Source: Akebia trifoliata
Lineage: Eukaryota; Streptophyta; Magnoliopsida; Ranunculales; Lardizabalaceae
NCBI GenBank assembly: GCA_017979445.1
Contig: CM030706.1
Location: 9,720,967-9,784,966, forward strand
Direction of reading: 5' to 3'
Length of the DNA: 64,000 nucleotides
Both the position numbers and the translations under genes were made by a program. Each line of letters begins with the position of its first letter. Position 1 is the stretch's first letter. A model generated the notes under the pieces. The model did no database searches and was not told the DNA's origin. It saw only the letters and a program-made list of their open reading frames with translations. This document shows, in pieces, positions 58,606-64,000 of this stretch.

Positions 58606-60344
58606 TATGCTCAAGGTCTTCTTTTCCTCCCTCTGATCTTCTTCTCCTCTCTCTCACGATCCTCTCTATCTTTGATCTTCTTCTCCTCATACCATGTTCA
58701 CACTACTCTAATTCGTCCCATGGGATAGCCCCTTTCAATTGAAAAACGAGAAAATATATTAGTACAAAGTCACATGAGGAGTGACATTTCTTGAGTCAAC
58801 TCGAGAGCATAGTCACCAAGTCGGGGTTCGGGAATAAGTTGGCAAGGGAAAAAGTCGAAAAAAAAACGAATAAATCGGGAAAAGATCAAAATAGTGCTAA
58901 GACAATATATTTTTTTTCTATTAAGTGATGTTATCATTTATATCACAAATCCTATTTTAAATTTAATAATAAATGGTCTTTGAAAAAACCCTTTTTAAAT
59001 AGCTTGTTCAACGAAAAAAAAAATCACATTTTTTTTAAATCGCAACTTTTTCAGAAGGTTGAGATAAAGTCGTGATTAAATCACTACTTTTTTGAAAAGT
59101 CGTGATTTAATCGGTAGTCTTTAAAATCATGATTTAAACACAATTTTTTGAAAAAGTTGGCATCCCAACTTTTACTTATTCTCAGCTATTCACTTATTTT
59201 CTTTATTTTTAATTGGGGTGTAATAAGTAAAATTTGAGATGCCAATAGAAACTTTCTAATTTATACCTGCTGACTTTCCAATGTTGCCTTGTATACTACT
59301 ATATTATATGTATTACGATGCGTATCACACTCACTAATGGTCTGTTTATTATAGATTCTAGCTTTTACTTCAAACTTCTGTGTCTGGGAGAAGTAGAAGC
59401 CTTGCATCTAGGAGAATGTTGTCTGTTACAGAAGCTATAGAATTATTGGGCTTCGCACAAAAGCTTGAAAAGCCTGTTTGTTTCACAGCTTTTATTTGTT
59501 GGATTTTAGAATAATGACCAGAATGTCATTACATGTAAAAAAAACTGTAAAATGTAATATTTTGACAGAAACCTTTATAACTATTCATACAAATATATAA
59601 AAATATATAACATCAACCTGTCATCAACATATTTCAACCTATTACATGCCTTTAATCAACGATGTAGTAAAATTGCTACTATTAAAATAGTAATTAAAAT
59701 AAAAACAAATATTACAAGTAAAATATTGTATCCTATCAGTGCATATCTCATATTCTTTTCCTTCTCTAGGTCCTTTATAAATTTTTTAACCAATGGATTA
59801 TCGAAATCATTGGCCTTGATTTCATCTAGCTATAAAAATGAACCCTTGTGTTGCTGAAAAATAATAATTCATCTATATTAACAACTTGTTTATCAATTAT
59901 AAAAAAGTAAATACAAATTAAATTGCATTCAATCATATCCAAAAGTACTTGCTAACATAGGCAACTTAAAAATATCCGTCCATTGTTTTCTTTCGTTTAC
60001 AAAATAAATTGTTTCATAAGAAGACCACAAGAACAACGAGGACGTGCATAATGTACCATGAATACTACAAATACATCATAATTTACGAAATATGCGATCA
60101 AATCTATCTCAAAAGTATAGTGCAATGCATAAAATGTCATAAAAAATTATACATCAGTGTATCTGATAATGTCATATCAATAACAATAAAAAAAATCATC
60201 CTAAGCTTTGTCATAATCTGTATATAATACATTAACTATTGCATTTCTTGTCCTCTCTATGTTTACTCAAGCTCGATGATCTACTATTGGAGGGGTCATT
60301 CTCGACCTTTTCATGTATAACTTCTTCTTGCACTGTCTTCATCT

Positions 60345-60909
60345 TCAACGTTTGAACTTAGTATTTGCAATTGCATGTTTTCTTAAGAAGTTGTGAAGTG
60401 TCATGTAAGCCAAGATAATATCTTGTTGTGTGGTAAATTTGTAACAAAGCATTTGCTTCAACACTATCCATTTTGTGTTTAGAATTCCAAAACTTTGTTC
60501 AATGACGTTTCGGAGTGATGAATGCATATAGTTGTACAATTCTTTCTTTTTCCTCGTCTGTGACTCTCTCCTAAATCATGTAGGTGATATGTCGTACCCC
60601 GGTAAGGTGCGGGGAATCCATTCATCAACGGATATTCGAAGTCAATCAAATATTACTTACCTAAAAAAAATGAGAACCAATTAACTTATTAATTTTTATC
60701 CAAAATGCTATCTTTAATATTTAAATACTAACTTGTAGGATGATGTGGAAATCTAGACCCAACCTACCAATTATATTGAGTAACACACGAGAGTCATTAG
60801 TTAACCCCTCCAAACCAGTTACAACATGTGTAAATAACATATCAAATAAGCAAGTGATTATAACATTTTGTGTTATACCTTTGTGTTCTTGAAAACGATT
60901 TTTTTTCAT
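60345..60909 (-). pseudogene. Harbinger transposase relic, left arm
   Basis: Minus strand: HKGITQNVIITCLFDMLFTH, VVTGLEGLTNDSRVLLN, then after an intron-like gap MHSSLRNVIEQSFGILNTKW and YMTLHNFLRKHAIAN. This order is the C-terminal half of the DDE_Tnp_4 transposase, as in 43040-43676. The N-terminal half is missing: the copy starts at the inverted-repeat centre. Frameshifts between blocks; not functional. Confidence 0.85.
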
Positions 60910-60969
60910 AAACTAAATATGTGAATTGATATGTGTTTGAGAACGTATAGACATTACACAAAATGCTAT

Positions 60970-61610
60970 GGCCACTTGTTCATTTGATATGCTATTTACA
61001 CATGTTGTAGTTGGTTGGGAGGGGCAGCTAATGACTCTCGTGTGTTACTCAACACAATTGGTAGGTCAGGTCTAGGATTTCCACATCATCCTACAAGTTA
61101 GTATTTAGATATTAAAGATACTATTTTGAATGCTAATCAATAAGTTTATTGGTTATTATTATTTTTAAGTAAGTATTATTTGGTTGACTCCGTGTATCCG
61201 TTGATGGATGGATTCCTCACACCTTATTGGGGTACGACATATCACTTGCAAGATTTTAGGAGAGTTGTGGTCGAGGTCAAAGAAAGAATCGTACAAATAT
61301 GTGTAAAGTTATTAAATGAAGTTTTGGAGTTCTAAAGACAAAATTGACAATGCTGAAACAAATGTCTTGTTACAAATTTACGACACAATGAGAAATTATT
61401 TTGGTTTGCATGACACTTCACAATTTTATAAGAAAACATACAATTGCCAATGTAGAGTTCAGATGCTTTGAGGGTGAAGACATAGTGGAAGAAAAAGAGG
61501 TGCGTGACGAGGTTGAGAATGACTCTCCAATGGTAGATCATCGAGTAACCATAGAAGGGAAAATGAATGCAGTAGCTGATGCATTATATGCAGATTATGA
61601 CAAAACTTAG
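60970..61610 (+). pseudogene. Harbinger transposase relic, right arm
   Basis: Mirror image of the left arm on plus. Decayed blocks near 60970-61070 (CSFDMLFTHVV-type sequence, NDSRVLLNTIG), near 61170-61250 (YYLVDSVYPLMDGFLTPYWG-like), and the frame 61401-61610 with MTLHNFIRKHTIAN and an acidic tail ending ALYADYDKT. This arm preserves the C-terminus better than the left arm. Multiple stops and frameshifts. Confidence 0.82.
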
Positions 61611-62610
61611 GATGATGTTTTTTTATTGTTATTGATATGGCATTATCAGACACAATGATGTATAATTTTTTATGACATTTTATACATTACATTATACTTT
61701 TGAGATAGATTTGATCACATATTTCGTAAATTGTGATGTATTTGTAGTATTCATGGTGCATTATGCATGTCCTCGTTGTTCTCGTGGTCTTCTTATGAAA
61801 CAATTTATTTCGTATATGAAATAAAATAATGGGTGGATATTTTTTAGTTGCCCATGTTAGCAGGTAATTTTGGATATGATTGAATGCAATTTAAGTTGTA
61901 TTTACTTATTTATAATTGATAAACAAGTTGTTAATATAGATAAATTATATTTTTCAGCGACATGAGGGTTAATTTTTATAGCTAGATGAAGTCGAAGCCA
62001 ATGATTTTGATAATTCATTGGTTAAAAAACTTATGAAGGACCAAGAGAAGGAAAAAATGTTAGATATGCATTGATAAGATGTAATATTTTACTTGTAATA
62101 TTTGTTTTCATTTTGATTACTATTGTAATAGTAGCATTTTTACTTCATCGTTAATTGAATGCATGTAATAGGCTGAAACATGTTGATAACAGGTTTATGT
62201 TATATATTTTTATATATTTCTATGAACAATAATCAAGGTTTTTGTCAAAATATTGCATTTTATAGTTTTTGTTTTACATGTAAGGGCATTTTGGTCATTA
62301 TTTTAGAATCCAACAAATAAAAATATTGAAACAACCAGGCTTTTCAGGCTTCGATGCAAAGCCCAATACTTTTGCAGCCTCTATGATAGACAAGATTCTC
62401 ACAGATGCAGCTTCCCAGACTCTCGGTTTTTACTTCTCCCAAGCACAGAATTCTGAAGTAGAAGTTGGAATGTGTAACAGATAGACCCAAGGTTTTTGTT
62501 TCTGTATACTGCAAAGATATTGATATGTTCTGTCTAGATGAAAAACATGATGTTGATGACCAAATGGTTAGGGACCTTCATTTGACATATGTGTGTTTGT
62601 TCTTTTGCAG

Positions 62611-62721
62611 GCAGAAGAAGCTAGACGGTTGAAGAGGAAAAAAAAAGCTGAGAGGCGTTTATTAGATATGGAGAGAAGGCAGAAACAAAGGTTGGAAGAA
62701 ATGCGAGAAACGAAGAAGAAG
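62611..62721 (+). CDS. Host gene coding exon (37 codons)
   Basis: Acceptor TCTTTTGCAG, donor GTTTGAAT, phase 0 at both ends, continuing the frame of 55142-57535. Encodes a strongly charged helix, AEEARRLKRKKKAERRLLDM then ERRQKQRLEEMRETKKK, a likely coiled coil or nuclear-localisation segment. Confidence 0.85.
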
Positions 62722-62958
62722 GTTTGAATTTTCTCATGTTTCTTTCATTTTTTCCTTCCCTAGGAGCACCTTTCTTCCACTTTCTTGCATTACTCTTTTG
62801 TATTTTCCCCCCTTTGCTTGTGCCTTCTGTTTCCTTGCATTTCTGAGTTTTTTTTTTTTTGTGTGTCCCGGTTTAATTTTGTAGGACATGAGGATTACAT
62901 TTTACCAATTTTATTAACGACTTTTATCTCTCCATATGTTCAATGATGCCAAATTCAG

Positions 62959-63108
62959 GATGAGGAGGCTATAAATCTGAAAGAGCAATTTCGTGTTGAA
63001 GTGAGGAAGGAACTTGATCAATTGGAAATGAAATACACTGATATGGCTTCACTGCTCCGTGGCTTAGGTATTCATGTAGGAGGTGGTCTCTATCCCATGC
63101 CACATGAG
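62959..63108 (+). CDS. Host gene coding exon (50 codons), gene continues beyond window
   Basis: Acceptor CAAATTCAG, donor GTTAGTAG, phase 0. Encodes DEEAINLKEQFRVEVRKELD, then LEMKYTDMASLLRGLGIHVG and GGLYPMPHE. The LLRGLGIHVGGG..P.PHE string is, to my recollection, a conserved lead-in to a C-terminal J-domain-like region in plant homologues. No further exon is recognisable before 64000, so the C-terminus is missing here. Confidence 0.82.
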
Positions 63109-63420
63109 GTTAGTAGCTAGTGTTCTATCTTATTTCATCTTCTCTCTTCTAGGCATGTTTTGCACACAGGATAATGATTTCACTAGTATCAGTATTCAGT
63201 AGTTTATTGTTGCTGTTCTTATTATAGAAATTTTAGAAAATGCCATTAATGACAACTTTATGGTAATTATTTAAGAGAAATTATGTTATAGCTTTGGTGG
63301 TAAGTTCAAATATTGCTAGGGAAACCTAAGGTCCAGTAAATTGGATTAAGATGAAGAATAACTTATGGCCCCGATATGACATTAGATGTCAATATTTTTT
63401 GTTTGTTTTTTATTATTTTT

Positions 63421-63451
<31 letters not shown>

Positions 63452-64000
63452 TGTTGGGGGGGGGGGGGGGGGTCTCTACTCCTTAGTTTAGGACTTCAAG
63501 TGCCAACCTTAATCTTGAGATGGAGCTGATAGAAAATTGGGGACAGCAGCTTACCAAAGCTATAACTCCCAAAACAAGAATCAAAATGAGTAGTTATTTT
63601 TGTTAATAGAACCATCTTGAAATATAGTTCATCTTTGGGGAAAAAAAAAAAAAAACTCCATTTGGAGTTGATTTAGTTGGGTTTTGAGTGTGATTTCTAC
63701 CCGAGGTAAACAATCCAGATTGCTGAAAATTCCATTCATCTAGGTTCAAACATGTCATATTTTGTTTTTGCATCTAAAATGTCTTTTGTGTTTCCCTTTC
63801 ACGTTTAGGGTAACTACAAAGGTTTTCCACACAAATGAGATTGATCGAAGAGCTTGTTTGAAAATTGACACGTTTCCCACATGGAACCTACATTTTGCCT
63901 CTAATTTTCCTTCCACATACCATCTCAACATTTTCAAAAGTCTTTTAAAATAGCCAAGTGCATAAAGTTATTTCCTTTTAAGGGAGTTTGTACAGATTTT
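63109..64000 (+). other. Intron (partial) of the host gene
   Basis: Starts GTTAGTAG. Contains (GT)n followed by a G run (about 63420-63472), a length-unstable tract. No acceptor leading into a matching coding frame was recognised. Open frames at 63755-63953 are unassigned. Confidence 0.6.

Larger units (their letters stand above)
59339..62487. mobile_element. Head-to-head inverted pair of Harbinger relics, 3.15 kb
   Basis: Outer ends GGTCTGTTTATTATAGATTC (59339) and (reverse complement of the right end) GGTCTATCTGTTACACATTC match at 15 of 20 positions. The match continues inward over nearly the whole length: left arm about 59339-60893, right arm about 60939-62487, with a spacer of only about 45 bp. 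Each arm contains a decayed PIF/Harbinger transposase running from the centre outwards. No clear 3-bp TSD was found. Transcription of the intron in either direction would give one long hairpin. Confidence 0.88.
57536..62610 (+). other. Large intron of the host gene (5.1 kb)
   Basis: Donor GTTTATAT after CAG 57535; acceptor TCTTTTGCAG at 62601-62610. Contains a 46-bp tandem repeat (58490-58605), AT-rich sequence, and the inverted Harbinger structure at 59339-62487, which ends only about 120 bp before the next exon. The open frames at 57815, 58226 and 58548 have no recognised family. Confidence 0.8.

Noticed and set aside
59331..62490. A 3-bp TAA/TTA duplication around the inverted Harbinger pair
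   Set aside because: The left flank reads CACTAAT and the right CAAGG; no shared trinucleotide of the expected type, so the structure may have formed by rearrangement rather than a single insertion.
1..64000. tRNA, rRNA or CRISPR-like loci
   Set aside because: No cloverleaf with A/B boxes or rRNA core motif was seen. The regular arrays have no distinct spacers and are transposon satellites or minisatellites. The tRNA-like strings are retroelement PBS sites.

Overview
This window is nuclear DNA from a flowering plant, most likely a eudicot. It is AT-rich and has no operon-like gene packing. It holds one intron-containing plant gene, PBS sites matching plant initiator-Met and Arg tRNAs, and relics of Copia, Ty3/Gypsy (Tat/Ogre-like), hAT, Mutator-like and PIF/Harbinger elements. 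I cannot name the species. Nearly all of the window is transposable-element DNA in nested layers. Many boundaries were fixed by target-site duplications (TSDs) read directly from the sequence.

Layout. 1-1351: four foldback elements of about 370 bp (first cut by the window edge), each bounded by (TA)n. 2692-4878: solo Gypsy LTR, minus strand, TSD GCATG. 4991-10498: a second solo LTR, plus strand, TSD AGTCT, interrupted by a degenerate minus-strand Copia element (7152-10475). 11715-13336: an AT-rich repeat and three tandem near-identical foldback elements. 13344-15430: dead hAT transposase, followed by an LTR-like remnant. 17034-34287: Copia element (TSD CTCCC) split by a much younger Gypsy element (18515-30365, TSD GGGAG, two 1,770-bp LTRs). 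That Gypsy element is non-coding inside and carries three tandem-repeat arrays. 36443-41151: Copia gag scrap, FAR1-like relic, hAT MITEs and a Mutator-like MITE. 41899-50124: an 8.2-kb PIF/Harbinger element with an apparently intact Myb/SANT-like gene and a dead transposase split by a solo LTR (44108-45849).

50130-64000: the one recognisable host gene, plus strand. A non-coding leader exon ends at 52734. Coding exons lie at 55142-57535, 62611-62721 and 62959-63108, and the gene continues past the window. Its product is a large acidic protein with SUMO-interaction-like motifs, an internally repeated middle and a charged helical C-terminal part. A repeat ends just upstream of the leader exon, with a foldback element nested in it. 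A hAT-like element sits in the leader intron. The next intron holds a 3.1-kb head-to-head inverted pair of Harbinger transposase relics.

The observations most worth following are: (1) the foldback family confined to (TA)n tracts, whose two ends match each other within a copy better than between copies; (2) the long inverted Harbinger repeat inside the transcribed intron, a natural hairpin-RNA candidate; (3) the young but coding-dead Gypsy element with a 193-bp repeat in higher-order trimers. Copy numbers and percent differences are by-eye counts.
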